Counted from the first letter of the stretch, positions 41,879 to 50,894 are shown. The stretch is DNA of 64,000 nucleotides from Microbacterium invictum (GCF_014197265.1 NZ_JACIFH010000001.1:3162001-3226000), one strand, 5' to 3'. Notes: generated by a model from the sequence alone, not told the origin. Program-made: numbers and translations.

Positions 41879-44209
41879 ATGAGATCCCCTATCCGCACGA
41901 CCGTCATGGTGGCCGCCCTCGCGGCCGCTCTCATCGTGCCCGCGCAGGCCGCGCAGGCCGGCTCTCCGGGCCATGGGCATGGGCCCGGGCACGGCGGCTC
42001 AGCGTCGAGCCCGCAGCTCGAAGATCTCGATCGGGGTCTGGTCGCCGTCGGCACGGCATCCGGGGTCTTCCTCAGCTGGCGACTGCTGAAGTCCGAAGCG
42101 ACCGGCGCGAGTGAGACCGGGCTGACCGGCACCGACTTCGTCGTCTACCGCGACAACCGCAAGATCGCCACCGTCACCGACAGCACGAACTATGTGGATG
42201 CCGCGGGCTCGGCCGGCGCCACCTACCGCGTCGCGCCGGTGGTCAAGGGGCGCACCGGCAAGAAGAGCGACAGGGCCACGCCGCTGGACCAGTCCTTCAT
42301 CGACATCCCGCTGACGGCGCCCGCCGACGGCGTGACCCCCGCCGGCGAGGCCTACACCTACTCGGCCAACGACGCGTCCGTCGGCGACGTCGACGGCGAC
42401 GGCGAGTACGAGTACATCGTCAAGTGGGACCCGTCGAACTCGAAGGACGTCTCGCAGATCGGCTACACCGGCCCGGTGTTCCTCGACACCTACGAGCTCG
42501 ACGGCACGCTGCTCAACCGCATCGAGCTGGGCGTCAACATCCGCGCCGGCGCCCACTACACGCAGTTCCTCGTCTACGACTTCGACGGCGACGGGCGCAG
42601 CGAGACGATCCTGAAGACCGCGCCGGGCACGAAGTCCATCCGCTACAACGGCAAGGGCAAGGCGATCCGCGAGTCGTACATCACGATGCCGAAGGCCGAC
42701 CGCACGGCCGGCTACTCGCACGACGACGACTACCGGATGAGCGCCGACGACTATTACGACCACCTCGTCGAGATGTTCCTCGGATGGTCGGAGCGCGAAG
42801 AGGTCGTCTCAGGGCAGTGGCCGGCCACGCTCGAAGAGGCGTGGGGCACCGAGGTGACCCACGAGTACCCGCTGTCGCAGGCCGGCGCCGAAGAGCTCGC
42901 CGACTACTTCATCGACGTCTATGCGCCCTCACGCTCCGCCCGCAACGCGCTGCGTGACTTCGAGGGCTTCATCGTCGACGGCCCCGAATACCTCACCGTG
43001 TTCGACAGCGCCACCGGCAAAGAACTGCAGACGGTGCGCTACGAGCCCGGCCGCGACGACGACGGCCTGCTGTGGGGCGACTACGCGATGTCGCGCATCG
43101 AACCCGGCAACCGCGTCGACCGCTTCCTGTCGGGCGTCGCCTACCTCGATGGCGAGACGCCGTCGGCCGTCTTCGCCCGCGGCTACTACACGCGCTCCAC
43201 GATCGCGACCTATGACTGGAACGGCAAGAAGCTCACCCAGCGCTGGTTCGTCGACAGCGGGCACGTCCCGATGACGAACCCGTTCAACGACGGCCCGCAC
43301 GGCCGCGACGGCACCGACCCGGAGTACGGCACGATCACGACGCAGGGCTTCCACAGCCTGAGCTCGGCCGACGTCGACGGCGACGGCAAGCACGAGATCG
43401 TCTACGGCTCGGCGACGATCGACGACGATGGCGACCTGCTGTACTCGTCCTTCGACGTCATGCCCGAAGGCAGCGGCGACCCCGGGGCGCTGGCGCGGCT
43501 GGGCCACGGCGACGCGATGCATGTCGCCGACATCGACCCCGACCGTGACGGCCTCGAGATCTTCACCGTGCACGAGGGAGGAGCGTGGGCGCCGTACGGC
43601 ACGGCGCTGCGCGACGCGGCGACCGGTGAGGTCCTCTTCGGGGCGTACTCGGGTCGCGACACCGGCCGCGGGATGATCGGCGATGTCCGCAGTGATGTCC
43701 CCGGCATCGAGGTCTGGTCGTCGATGCCCGCCGGCACCGACGCGTCGGGCCTGCTGTCGGCCACCGGCGAGATCGTGTCGCCGGCCAATCCCGGCACCAA
43801 CATGTCGATCCGGTGGTCAGGGGATCTCACGACGCAGATCGTGAACGGTGCGCTCGAGGTCACCCCCACGATCGACGACTGGACCGACGGCACCGTGCTC
43901 ACGGCATCCGGAACCCTCACGAACAACGGGACCAAGGGCAACCCGTCCCTCGTCGCCGATGTGCTCGGCGACTGGCGCGAGGAGCTGCTCGTGCGCACCG
44001 CCGACTCGAGTGCGCTGCGCATCTACATCTCGACCGAGGTGACCGAGCACAAGCTGTACACGCTCATGCAGGACGTGCAGTACCGGGCCGAGACCGCCCG
44101 GCAGCAGACGACGTACAACCAGCCGGCGTACCCGTCGTTCTACTTCGCGTCGGACATGTCGTTCGCCGATGTTCCGCTGGCCGCCGCCAAGAAGGGCGGC
44201 ACGCGCTGA
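41879..44209 (+). CDS. Secreted PL11 rhamnogalacturonan lyase
   Basis: Cleaves the rhamnogalacturonan I backbone by beta-elimination outside the cell, 776 residues. A Sec signal peptide (MRSPIRTTVMVAALAAALIVPAQAAQA) is followed by a Gly/His-rich linker of about 15 residues. The beta-propeller core begins with LVAVGTASGVFLSWRLL. Repeated calcium-binding loops are visible: SVGDVDGDGEYEYIVKWDPSNS, YDFDGDGRSETILKTAPG, SSADVDGDGKHEIVYGSA. These, with GGAWAPYG and SIRWSGDL, mark family PL11 (YesW/YesX type). There is no sorting or membrane anchor, so it is freely secreted. The upstream promoter has a putative rhamnose-regulator site; it would supply rhamnose-containing oligosaccharides to the rha pathway. 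Confidence 0.93.
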   Translation: MRSPIRTTVMVAALAAALIVPAQAAQAGSPGHGHGPGHGGSASSPQLEDLDRGLVAVGTASGVFLSWRLLKSEATGASETGLTGTDFVVYRDNRKIATVTDSTNYVDAAGSAGATYRVAPVVKGRTGKKSDRATPLDQSFIDIPLTAPADGVTPAGEAYTYSANDASVGDVDGDGEYEYIVKWDPSNSKDVSQIGYTGPVFLDTYELDGTLLNRIELGVNIRAGAHYTQFLVYDFDGDGRSETILKTAPGTKSIRYNGKGKAIRESYITMPKADRTAGYSHDDDYRMSADDYYDHLVEMFLGWSEREEVVSGQWPATLEEAWGTEVTHEYPLSQAGAEELADYFIDVYAPSRSARNALRDFEGFIVDGPEYLTVFDSATGKELQTVRYEPGRDDDGLLWGDYAMSRIEPGNRVDRFLSGVAYLDGETPSAVFARGYYTRSTIATYDWNGKKLTQRWFVDSGHVPMTNPFNDGPHGRDGTDPEYGTITTQGFHSLSSADVDGDGKHEIVYGSATIDDDGDLLYSSFDVMPEGSGDPGALARLGHGDAMHVADIDPDRDGLEIFTVHEGGAWAPYGTALRDAATGEVLFGAYSGRDTGRGMIGDVRSDVPGIEVWSSMPAGTDASGLLSATGEIVSPANPGTNMSIRWSGDLTTQIVNGALEVTPTIDDWTDGTVLTASGTLTNNGTKGNPSLVADVLGDWREELLVRTADSSALRIYISTEVTEHKLYTLMQDVQYRAETARQQTTYNQPAYPSFYFASDMSFADVPLAAAKKGGTR

Positions 44210-44215
44210 GCTGAG

Positions 44216-44263
44216 CCACGCAGGAGGGCCGGGGATCGCGAGGTCGCCTGCCCTCCTGCGTGG
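44216..44263 (+). terminator. Terminator hairpin after the lyase gene
   Basis: CCACGCAGGAGGGC (44216-44229) pairs perfectly with GCCCTCCTGCGTGG (44250-44263), a 14-bp stem with a 20-nt loop. There is no T tract, as is common in high-GC actinobacteria. Confidence 0.8.
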
Positions 44264-44275
44264 GGCGCTGACCCC

Positions 44276-44281
44276 TAGACT
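44276..44281 (+). promoter_or_regulatory. Leaderless -10 box of the alpha/beta hydrolase gene
   Basis: TAGACT, 7 nt before ATG 44289. Confidence 0.5.
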
Positions 44282-44288
44282 CATCTCC

Positions 44289-45140
44289 ATGCCCGAGTAC
44301 ACCGATGCGTACGGCGTCGCGATCGTCTACGACGTCCACCCGGCGAAGACCGAGCCACGCGCCGTGGTGCAGCTGCTGCACGGTCTGGGTGAGCATGCCG
44401 GCCGCTATGGCGCGACCATCGACGCACTGACCGCTGCCGGGTACGCCGTCTACGCCGATGACCACCGCGGGCACGGGCGCACCGGCATGGCGCAGCACCG
44501 CGGCGACGCGTCGAAGCTCGGCCGCCTCGGAGCGGGCGGGCATCGGGCGGCCGTCGCGGCGGTGTGGCAGTTCACGCAGCTCATCCGCGCCGAGAACCCC
44601 GCTCGGCCGCTGGTGATCCTGGGGCATTCCTGGGGGTCGTTCCTCACCCAGATCCTCGTCAACGAGCACCCCGATGCCTACGACGCCGTCGTGCTGAGCG
44701 GCTCGGGACTGCGCACGCCGCTCGATCTCAACGCGGGCGACCTCAACCGGTCCTGGAAGGCGCCTGATGCGATGGGCACCGAGTGGTTGTCGTCCGATCT
44801 CTCGGTCGGGCGCGCGTTCCTCGACGACCCGCTCACGAGTACCGAGCGGATGGCGAAGCTGTTCGGGATCATCGACGGCGTGCGTGTGTACGGGCTCCCG
44901 CGCAAGAACGTGGGGCGTGACATTCCCGTGCTGCTCATGGTCGGCCGCGACGACAGCGTCGCGGGGCCGCGCAGCGTGCACAAGCTTGCCCAGGCGTACC
45001 GCACGCGGGCGGGCTTCACCGACGTGACGACACTGGTGTACCCGGACGCGCGGCACGAGATATTCAACGAGGTCTCGCAGGCCGAGGTCCGCGCCGACCT
45101 GCTGGCCTGGCTCGACACGCGGTTCCCCGCCCGCGCCTGA
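44289..45140 (+). CDS. Alpha/beta hydrolase (monoacylglycerol-lipase-like)
   Basis: A serine hydrolase of 283 residues. VVQLLHGLGEHAGRYGATIDALTAAGYAVYADDHRGHGRT is the Hydrolase_4 (monoacylglycerol lipase) signature with the oxyanion HG. The nucleophile elbow is GHSWGSF, the acid is in VGRDDSVAG and the His in YPDARHEIFNE. Trp replaces the more usual Met after the nucleophile Ser, as in some lysophospholipase-like members. The substrate is probably a lipid ester. It has no signal peptide. ATG 44289 is supported by the leaderless box, so it is transcribed separately from the lyase. Confidence 0.85.
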   Translation: MPEYTDAYGVAIVYDVHPAKTEPRAVVQLLHGLGEHAGRYGATIDALTAAGYAVYADDHRGHGRTGMAQHRGDASKLGRLGAGGHRAAVAAVWQFTQLIRAENPARPLVILGHSWGSFLTQILVNEHPDAYDAVVLSGSGLRTPLDLNAGDLNRSWKAPDAMGTEWLSSDLSVGRAFLDDPLTSTERMAKLFGIIDGVRVYGLPRKNVGRDIPVLLMVGRDDSVAGPRSVHKLAQAYRTRAGFTDVTTLVYPDARHEIFNEVSQAEVRADLLAWLDTRFPARA

Positions 45141-45178
45141 GACCGCGAGCGGCGGCATCCACTCGCCCGGTCCCGCCG

Positions 45179-45184
45179 TAGGCT
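45179..45184 (+). promoter_or_regulatory. Leaderless -10 box of the lipoate ligase gene
   Basis: TAGGCT, 7 nt before ATG 45192. Confidence 0.5.
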
Positions 45185-45191
45185 GGGGAGC

Positions 45192-46241
45192 ATGCACGGC
45201 GAGTACAAGGTTCCGGGCGGCAAACTGGTCGTCGTCGATCTTGAGACCCGTGACGGGAAGATCGCGGACTTCCACCTCGCCGGGGACTTCTTCCTCGAGC
45301 CGGACGATGCCCTCGCCGATATCGACGATGCCGTCAACGGCCTGCCCGTCGAGGCCGACGTCGCCACGATCGCCGCGGCGGTCCGCGCCGCACTGCCCGA
45401 GGGTGCCCAGCTGCTCGGATTCACGCCCGAGTCGGTGGGCACTGCCATCCGCCGTGCGCTCGTCACCGCCCCGGGATGGTCTGACTTCGAGTGGGAGATC
45501 GTGCACGAGAAGGCCGTCTCGCCGCGGATGAACCTCGCGCTCGACGAAGTGCTGACCGGTCGCGTCGGCGATGGGCGCCGCAACCCGACGCTGCGCATCT
45601 GGGAGTGGGACGAGTCCGCCGTCGTCATCGGGTCGTTCCAGTCGTACCGCAACGAGGTCGACCCCGAGGGGGCGCAGCGCCACGGGTTCGACGTCGTCCG
45701 GCGCATCTCCGGCGGCGGGGCCATGCTCATGGCCGCGGGCGCCATCGTGACCTATTCGCTGTACGTCCCGGCATCCCTCGTCGCGGGTCTCACCTTCGCC
45801 GACTCGTACGCATTCCTCGACGACTGGGTGCTGCAGGCGCTGCGCTCGCTCGGCATCGAGGCCACCTACCAGCCGCTCAACGACATCACCTCGCCGCAGG
45901 GGAAGATCGGCGGAGCCGCGCAGAAGCGCCTCGCCAACGGCGGGGTGCTGCACCACGCGACGTTGTCGTACGACATGGACGGCGCGGTGATGACCGACGT
46001 GCTGCGCATCGGCCGCGAGAAGCTGAGCGACAAGGGCACGGTGTCGGCGGCGAAGCGCGTCGACCCGCTCCGCAGTCAGACCGGCCTGCCGCGCGCGGCG
46101 ATCATCGAGCGGTTCATCGACACCTTCGCGAGGCTCTACGGAGCCGTCCCCGGCACCATCGCCGACGACGAGTACACGGAAGCCGAAGCCCTCGTCGAGT
46201 CGAAGTTCGCCACCGACGCGTGGCTGCACCGCGTCCCGTGA
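45192..46241 (+). CDS. Lipoate-protein ligase A family protein with N-terminal accessory domain
   Basis: A 349-residue ligase that activates lipoate (or octanoate) with ATP and attaches it to lipoyl domains. The first 85 residues (MHGEYKVPGGKLVVVDLETRDGKIADFHLAGDFFLEPDDAL) match the small LplB/C-terminal accessory domain of E. coli LplA, here at the N-terminus. The catalytic BPL/LplA domain follows, with RRISGGGAMLMAAGAI (the RRxxGGG site) and the lipoate-contacting lysine in SPQGKIGGAAQKR (Lys238). It is translationally coupled to the methyltransferase gene by GTGA overlap. The permuted order is known in actinobacteria and archaea. Confidence 0.85.
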   Translation: MHGEYKVPGGKLVVVDLETRDGKIADFHLAGDFFLEPDDALADIDDAVNGLPVEADVATIAAAVRAALPEGAQLLGFTPESVGTAIRRALVTAPGWSDFEWEIVHEKAVSPRMNLALDEVLTGRVGDGRRNPTLRIWEWDESAVVIGSFQSYRNEVDPEGAQRHGFDVVRRISGGGAMLMAAGAIVTYSLYVPASLVAGLTFADSYAFLDDWVLQALRSLGIEATYQPLNDITSPQGKIGGAAQKRLANGGVLHHATLSYDMDGAVMTDVLRIGREKLSDKGTVSAAKRVDPLRSQTGLPRAAIIERFIDTFARLYGAVPGTIADDEYTEAEALVESKFATDAWLHRVP

Positions 46242-47308
46242 GCGACACCGCGCACTCCATCGCCGGCACCCCGCGGGCGGAGCCGACCGCCCGCGCGGCG
46301 TCGGAGACCCCGCCCCTCGCGGCGACCGGGCACGTCGAGATCCACCACGGTGACAACCTGGCCGTGGCCGCGACCCTGGAGTCGGGTTCGTTCACCTTGA
46401 TCTACCTCGACCCGCCGTTCAACACCGGCCGCACCCAGTCACGATCGGTCGAACGCGCCGTCGCCGAGCGCACAGCAGCCCGGGATACCCCGGCTGCAAC
46501 CCCCGCCGCCGGTCCCGCCCGGTCCGGCGTCCCAACTCCTTCGATCTCGCACGTCGAAGCCTCGATTCGGCCCGAATCGGCCGATCTGGCACCGGATCGA
46601 AGGAGTTACGTCGCGGCCTCTCCGGAAGGCCCCGTCAAGCGCGGCTTCCGCGGCACCAGCTACGCCCGCCTCCGCGGCGACCTGCGGGTCTACGACGACC
46701 GGTTCGACGACTACTGGGACTTCCTCGAGCCGCGGCTGGCCGAAGCATGGCGGCTGCTCGCACCCGACGGCACCCTCTACCTGCACCTCGACTATCGCGA
46801 GGCCCACTACGCCAAGGTGCTGCTCGACGCCCTGTTCGGCCGCGACTGCTTCCTCAACGAGCTGATCTGGGCATACGACTACGGCGCGAAGTCCCGCAGC
46901 CGCTGGCCCACCAAGCACGACACGATCCTGGTCTACGTCAAGGATCCGAAGGGCTACTGGTTCGACTCCGAGGCGGTCGACCGCGAACCGTACATGGCGC
47001 CGGGCCTAGTCACGCCCGAGAAAGCCGCCCGCGGCAAGCTGCCCACCGATGTCTGGTGGCACACGATCGTGCCGACCGGCGGCCGCGAGAAGACGGGCTA
47101 CCCGACGCAGAAGCCCGAGGGCATCCTGCGGCGCATCGTCCAGGCATCCACCCGCCCCGGCGACCGGGTCCTCGACCTGTTCGCCGGCAGCGGCACGACC
47201 GGCGCGGTCGCGTCGGCCCTGGGCCGCGATGCCGTACTGGTCGACGACAACCCCGAGGCCATCGCCGTCATGCGCCGGCGCATACCGCACGCGAACGTCG
47301 CGGACTGA
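46238..47308 (+). CDS. Site-specific DNA-methyltransferase (N4/N6 type) with an inserted segment
   Basis: An S-adenosylmethionine-dependent DNA methyltransferase, 356 residues, starting with GTG overlapping the ligase stop. Motif IV comes first (LIYLDPPFNTG, near residue 57) and motif I last (DLFAGSGTTGAVASALGRD, near 313), the order of the beta class. Between motif IV and RGFRGTSYARLRGDLRVY lies an Ala/Pro/Arg-rich segment of about 65 residues not expected in the core. It contains residues 99-124, encoded by the palindrome at 46534-46607. No restriction gene is adjacent, so it is orphan. The recognition sequence is unknown; the insertion might affect activity, although the frame is open. Confidence 0.85.
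   Translation: MSDTAHSIAGTPRAEPTARAASETPPLAATGHVEIHHGDNLAVAATLESGSFTLIYLDPPFNTGRTQSRSVERAVAERTAARDTPAATPAAGPARSGVPTPSISHVEASIRPESADLAPDRRSYVAASPEGPVKRGFRGTSYARLRGDLRVYDDRFDDYWDFLEPRLAEAWRLLAPDGTLYLHLDYREAHYAKVLLDALFGRDCFLNELIWAYDYGAKSRSRWPTKHDTILVYVKDPKGYWFDSEAVDREPYMAPGLVTPEKAARGKLPTDVWWHTIVPTGGREKTGYPTQKPEGILRRIVQASTRPGDRVLDLFAGSGTTGAVASALGRDAVLVDDNPEAIAVMRRRIPHANVAD
46534..46607. repeat. 74-bp palindromic element inside the methyltransferase gene, family 3
   Basis: The outer arms AACTCCTTCGATC (46534-46546) and GATCGAAGGAGTT (46595-46607) are a perfect 13-bp inverted repeat. The centre CGATTCGG-C-CCGAATCG (46563-46579) is a second perfect stem sharing the same axis. It lies in frame, with no stop codon, in the extra segment between motif IV and the rest of the protein. 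Confidence 0.8.
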
Positions 47309-47320
47309 GCTGGCCGCGCT

Positions 47321-47849
47321 TCAGACCAGCGCGCGCACGGTCGCGTAGCCGTCGGAGGACACATCGGGGGTGGATGCCGGGGCCCCGAACACCCGGGTCG
47401 TGCCGGGACGCTGCGACCAGGCCGGCCAGCCCAGGCCATCGCCACGGACGAGCCCCACGGGCTGGCGGGCGTGCCCGAGGTGAAGCCGCCGCCGTGGATG
47501 TACACGAGCACCGGCAGGCCGGCCTCACGCTCGCCGGGCGGGGGGTGAAGACGTTGAGGTTCAGCGTCGCGTCGCCGGGCACGACCGGCTCGGGGATGAG
47601 GGTGTCGCCCGGATCGACGCGACACGGCGTGGGGCCGTTCGCGAGGGCGTCGAGCACGCCCTCCCACGGCTCCGGCGGCAGCGGCGCGGCGACTCGCCGT
47701 TCCCCGACGGGCGCCTGCGCGAACGGGATGCCGAGGAAGGCGGCGGATGCCACGGCGCGGCCGTGTGCGTCGACGCTCTCCCGCCAGCGGCCGCGGACGT
47801 GCCCGGGCGCGATGCGGATGACCGGATCCGGTCGGTCGGTCGCGGTCAT
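47321..47849 (-). pseudogene. Decayed type-B carboxylesterase
   Basis: ATG 47849 overlaps the TetR stop, and the first 100 codons read as a carboxylesterase: VASAAFLGIPFAQAPVGERR, PPEPWEGVLDALANGPTPC, GDATLNLNVFTP. A frameshift near 47540 then moves the family sequence to another frame (AGLPVLVYIHGGGFTSGTP, the oxyanion HGGG). The central 300 or so residues, with the catalytic GESAG serine, are missing. A third frame supplies the family's C-terminal type of sequence, WPAWSQRPGTTRVFGAPAST and then a stop at 47321. So it is an internally deleted, frameshifted gene of about 175 codons instead of about 500. It is not expected to make an active enzyme. Confidence 0.75.
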
Positions 47850-48502
47850 GTGTCGGCATTCCGTTCCTGGGGGCTCGGGAGGAGAAGCTCGAAGAGCGCC
47901 TCGAGCGTGGCGGCCATATCGACGTCGGGTTCCAGCATCCACTGCACCTGCAGGCCATCGGCCACCGCTTGGAAGATGCGGGCGATCGTGTCGGGGTCGA
48001 CCCGGTCGGTGATCTGCCCGATGGCCTGGCTGCGGGCGAGGACGGTGGCGAACACGCTGCGCAGGCTCGCGCCGCGCTCGACGAAGAAGCGGTGGGCCGC
48101 GTGATCGGGGTCGGCGGCGTCGACGGACAGCCGCGCGAACAGCTGTACGAGGCCCGGCACGTCGACGTTGTGGCGGATCACACCCACGTAACCGCGACGC
48201 AGCTCTTCGAGCTCGATCTCATCGGGGTGGGCGGCGATGCGGCTCCGGTCTGCGGTCAGGCCCGCGTCGGCCGAGTCGAGCTCGTCGCGCTTGCGGAGGA
48301 CCGCGGTGAAGAGCTCTTCCTTGCTGTCGAAATAGTGGAGAAGCCCGGCCTGGCTCAGGCCGACGGCATCGGCGATCTCCTTGACCGAAGCGCCGCCGAT
48401 GCCTTCGCGAGCGATCACCTCGAGGGCGCGGGTGAGGATCTCCTCGCGCTTGGCGATGCCCTTCGCGTAGGAACCACGGCGTCCCGATCGGCTGTCTGCC
48501 AT
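47846..48502 (-). CDS. TetR-family transcriptional regulator
   Basis: A 218-residue TetR-type repressor. The N-terminal HTH reads YAKGIAKREEILTRALEVIAREGIGGASVKEIADAVGLSQAGLLHYFDSKEELFTAVL, with the hallmark LLHYFDSKEELF. The C-terminal ligand domain has no recognisable subfamily. ATG 48502 (MADSRSGRRG) places the HTH as usual. It is divergent from the GH3 gene; a large inverted repeat at 48536-48558 between the two genes is its likely operator. Its stop overlaps the start of the carboxylesterase pseudogene, which was probably once its target. Confidence 0.88.
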   Translation of the reverse strand: MADSRSGRRGSYAKGIAKREEILTRALEVIAREGIGGASVKEIADAVGLSQAGLLHYFDSKEELFTAVLRKRDELDSADAGLTADRSRIAAHPDEIELEELRRGYVGVIRHNVDVPGLVQLFARLSVDAADPDHAAHRFFVERGASLRSVFATVLARSQAIGQITDRVDPDTIARIFQAVADGLQVQWMLEPDVDMAATLEALFELLLPSPQERNADT

Positions 48503-48535
48503 AGGAGAAGTAAACCGAACGACGCTTGATTTCTC

Positions 48536-48558
48536 AAAACCTAGTGGCATATGGTTTT
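48536..48558. promoter_or_regulatory. Candidate TetR operator between TetR and GH3 genes
   Basis: AAAACC-N11-GGTTTT, a 23-bp inverted repeat in the 94-bp divergent region. It would control both the TetR gene and the GH3 gene. Confidence 0.6.
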
Positions 48559-48596
48559 AACGCGGTGCCCCACGACGATCGCCTCGAAGGAGAGAC

Positions 48597-50894
48597 ATGA
48601 CAATCCCCGACATCTCGGAGCTCACCCTCGAGGAGAAGGCGTCGCTGACCAGCGGCGCGAGCTTCTGGTACACCAAGCCGGTCGAGCGTGCCGGTATCCC
48701 GTCGATCATGGTGACCGACGGTCCGCACGGGCTGCGCAAGCAGCGCGAGAGCGGTGACCACCTGGGACTCGGCGACAGCGTGCCGGCCACCTGCTTCCCG
48801 CCTGCGGTCGGGCTGGGATCGTCCTGGGATGTCGACCTCGCGCACCGGGTCGGCGAGGCGCTCGGCGCCGAGACCTCGATCGAGAACGTCGGCGTGCTGC
48901 TGGGCCCCGGTATCAACATCAAGCGCTCGCCGCTGTGCGGTCGCAACTTCGAGTATCTCTCCGAAGACCCGATCGTCTCGGGCGTGATCGGCGCCGCGAT
49001 CGTGAACGGCATCCAGTCGCAGGGCGTGGGCACCTCGCTCAAGCACTTCGCGGCGAACAACCAGGAACTCGACCGCATGCGGTCGAGTTCCGACATCGAC
49101 CCGCGGCCGCTGCGCGAGATCTACCTGCGCGGTTTCCAGCGTGTCGTGGAGGACGCCCAGCCGTGGACGGTCATGTGCTCCTACAACCGCATCAACGGCG
49201 TCTACGCGTCGGAGGATCCGTGGCTGCTGACGCAGGTGCTGCGCGATGAGTGGGGGTTCGACGGCCTCGTCGTGTCGGACTGGGGCGCCGTCAACGAGCG
49301 TGTTTCCGGCCTGGCGGCGGGGATGGACCTCGAGATGCCCGCCTCGGGCGGCGTCACCGACGCGCAGATCGTCACCGCCGTGCAGGACGGCGCACTCGAC
49401 GAGTCGGTGCTCGACACGGCCGCGGGCCGCGTGCTCGATCTGGTCCGCAAGGCGACCGCGGGTGCCGGCGCCGTCGCCGGCCCGCTCGATGTCGACGCCC
49501 ATCACGCGCTGGCCCGGGAGGCGGCCGGACGGTCGATCGTGCTGCTGAAGAACGACCCGGTCGACGGTGCGCCGGTGCTGCCGATCGCGAAGGACTCGTC
49601 GATCGCGCTCATCGGTGAGTTCGCACAGACGCCGCGCTATCAGGGCGCCGGATCGTCGATGATCAACCCCACCCGGCTGGACAGTGCACTCGACGGCATC
49701 CGGGCGCTCGCGACCGGCGCGGTGACCTACGCGCGGGGCTTCAGCACCGCGCTCGAGGTCGCAGACGACGAGGTCGCCGCGCTGCGCGACGAGGCGGTGG
49801 CCGCGGCATCCATCGCCGACGTCGCCGTGCTCTTCCTCGGACTCCCCGCCCGCCTCGAATCCGAGGGCTACGACCGCACCGACATCGACCTGCCCGCCGC
49901 CCAGCTGGATCTGGTCGACGCCGTGCTGGCGGCCAACCCCCGCGCCGTGGTCGTGCTGTCCAACGGCGGCGTCGTGGCGCTGCCGTTCACCGATCGGGTG
50001 CCGGCGATCGTCGAGGCGTGGCTGCTCGGGCAGGCCGGCGGCACCGCGACCGCCGACGTGCTGCTCGGCGACGTGAACCCGTCGGGCAAGCTCACCGAGA
50101 CGATCCCCGTGCGGCTGGAGGACAGTCCTGCCTACCTGGACTTCCCCGGTGAGTTCTCGCACGTCCGCTACGGCGAGGGCCTGTTCGTCGGGTACCGCTG
50201 GTACGACGCGCGGCGCCTCGAGGTGGCCTACCCCTTCGGTCACGGTCTGTCCTACACCACGTTCGCGTATGGAGATGCCTCGGCATCGGTGACCGGCGAC
50301 GGCGACATCGAGGTGCGGGTCGCCGTCACCAACGCCGGCGATCGCGCAGGGCGCGAGGTCGTGCAGGCGTACACGTCGCTGCCCGATGGGGTCGTGCAGC
50401 GTCCGGTGCGCGAGCTCAAGGCTTTCGCGTCGGTGTCGCTGGATGCCGGCGAGACCGGCGAGGTCGTGCTCACGGTGCGCCGCGCCGACCTCGCCTACTG
50501 GGACATCCGCGTCGACCGCTGGGTCGTCGAGGGGGGCCAGTACCTCGTCGACGTCGCCGCGTCGAGCCGCGACATCCGCGCCACCGTGCCGGTCGCAGTG
50601 AGCGGAGACGATGTCGTCCTGCCGTTGTCGCGCACCTCCTCGCTCGGTGAAGTCATGGCACACCCCATCGCCGGGCCGGTCGTGCACGCCGCGATCGCGC
50701 AGATGATGGGCGGCATGGACGGAGCCGCGTCGATCATGCCGGAGGGCGTCGACTTCACGAAGATGATGGAGTCGTTCCCCATCGGCCGGATCGGCATGAT
50801 GGCCTCACTCGGCGGCGGTGAAGACGGGGTGGATGCCGCGCAGATCGACGGCCTGATCGCGATGGCGAACGCGGGGCAGACTCCCGGGCAGTAG
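48597..50894 (+). CDS. GH3 family beta-glycosidase
   Basis: A cytoplasmic exo-beta-glycosidase, 765 residues, probably a beta-glucosidase or beta-xylosidase. The N-terminal barrel has TDGPHGLRKQ (substrate-binding DGP), GTSLKHFAANNQELDR and the catalytic nucleophile in GLVVSDWGAV (Asp228). The second domain follows with ATADVLLGDVNPSGKLTETIP, then a fibronectin-III-like domain (VTNAGDRAGREVVQAYTSLP). An extra C-terminal tail of about 90 residues is rich in Met and Gly and has no recognised fold. There is no signal peptide. ATG 48597 follows GAAGGAGAG. It is presumably derepressed when the divergent TetR protein binds its ligand. Confidence 0.92.
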   Translation: MTIPDISELTLEEKASLTSGASFWYTKPVERAGIPSIMVTDGPHGLRKQRESGDHLGLGDSVPATCFPPAVGLGSSWDVDLAHRVGEALGAETSIENVGVLLGPGINIKRSPLCGRNFEYLSEDPIVSGVIGAAIVNGIQSQGVGTSLKHFAANNQELDRMRSSSDIDPRPLREIYLRGFQRVVEDAQPWTVMCSYNRINGVYASEDPWLLTQVLRDEWGFDGLVVSDWGAVNERVSGLAAGMDLEMPASGGVTDAQIVTAVQDGALDESVLDTAAGRVLDLVRKATAGAGAVAGPLDVDAHHALAREAAGRSIVLLKNDPVDGAPVLPIAKDSSIALIGEFAQTPRYQGAGSSMINPTRLDSALDGIRALATGAVTYARGFSTALEVADDEVAALRDEAVAAASIADVAVLFLGLPARLESEGYDRTDIDLPAAQLDLVDAVLAANPRAVVVLSNGGVVALPFTDRVPAIVEAWLLGQAGGTATADVLLGDVNPSGKLTETIPVRLEDSPAYLDFPGEFSHVRYGEGLFVGYRWYDARRLEVAYPFGHGLSYTTFAYGDASASVTGDGDIEVRVAVTNAGDRAGREVVQAYTSLPDGVVQRPVRELKAFASVSLDAGETGEVVLTVRRADLAYWDIRVDRWVVEGGQYLVDVAASSRDIRATVPVAVSGDDVVLPLSRTSSLGEVMAHPIAGPVVHAAIAQMMGGMDGAASIMPEGVDFTKMMESFPIGRIGMMASLGGGEDGVDAAQIDGLIAMANAGQTPGQ

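Noticed and set aside
46238..47308. Restriction-modification system
   Set aside because: Only a methyltransferase is present. The neighbours are lipoate ligase and an esterase remnant, with no nuclease gene on either side.
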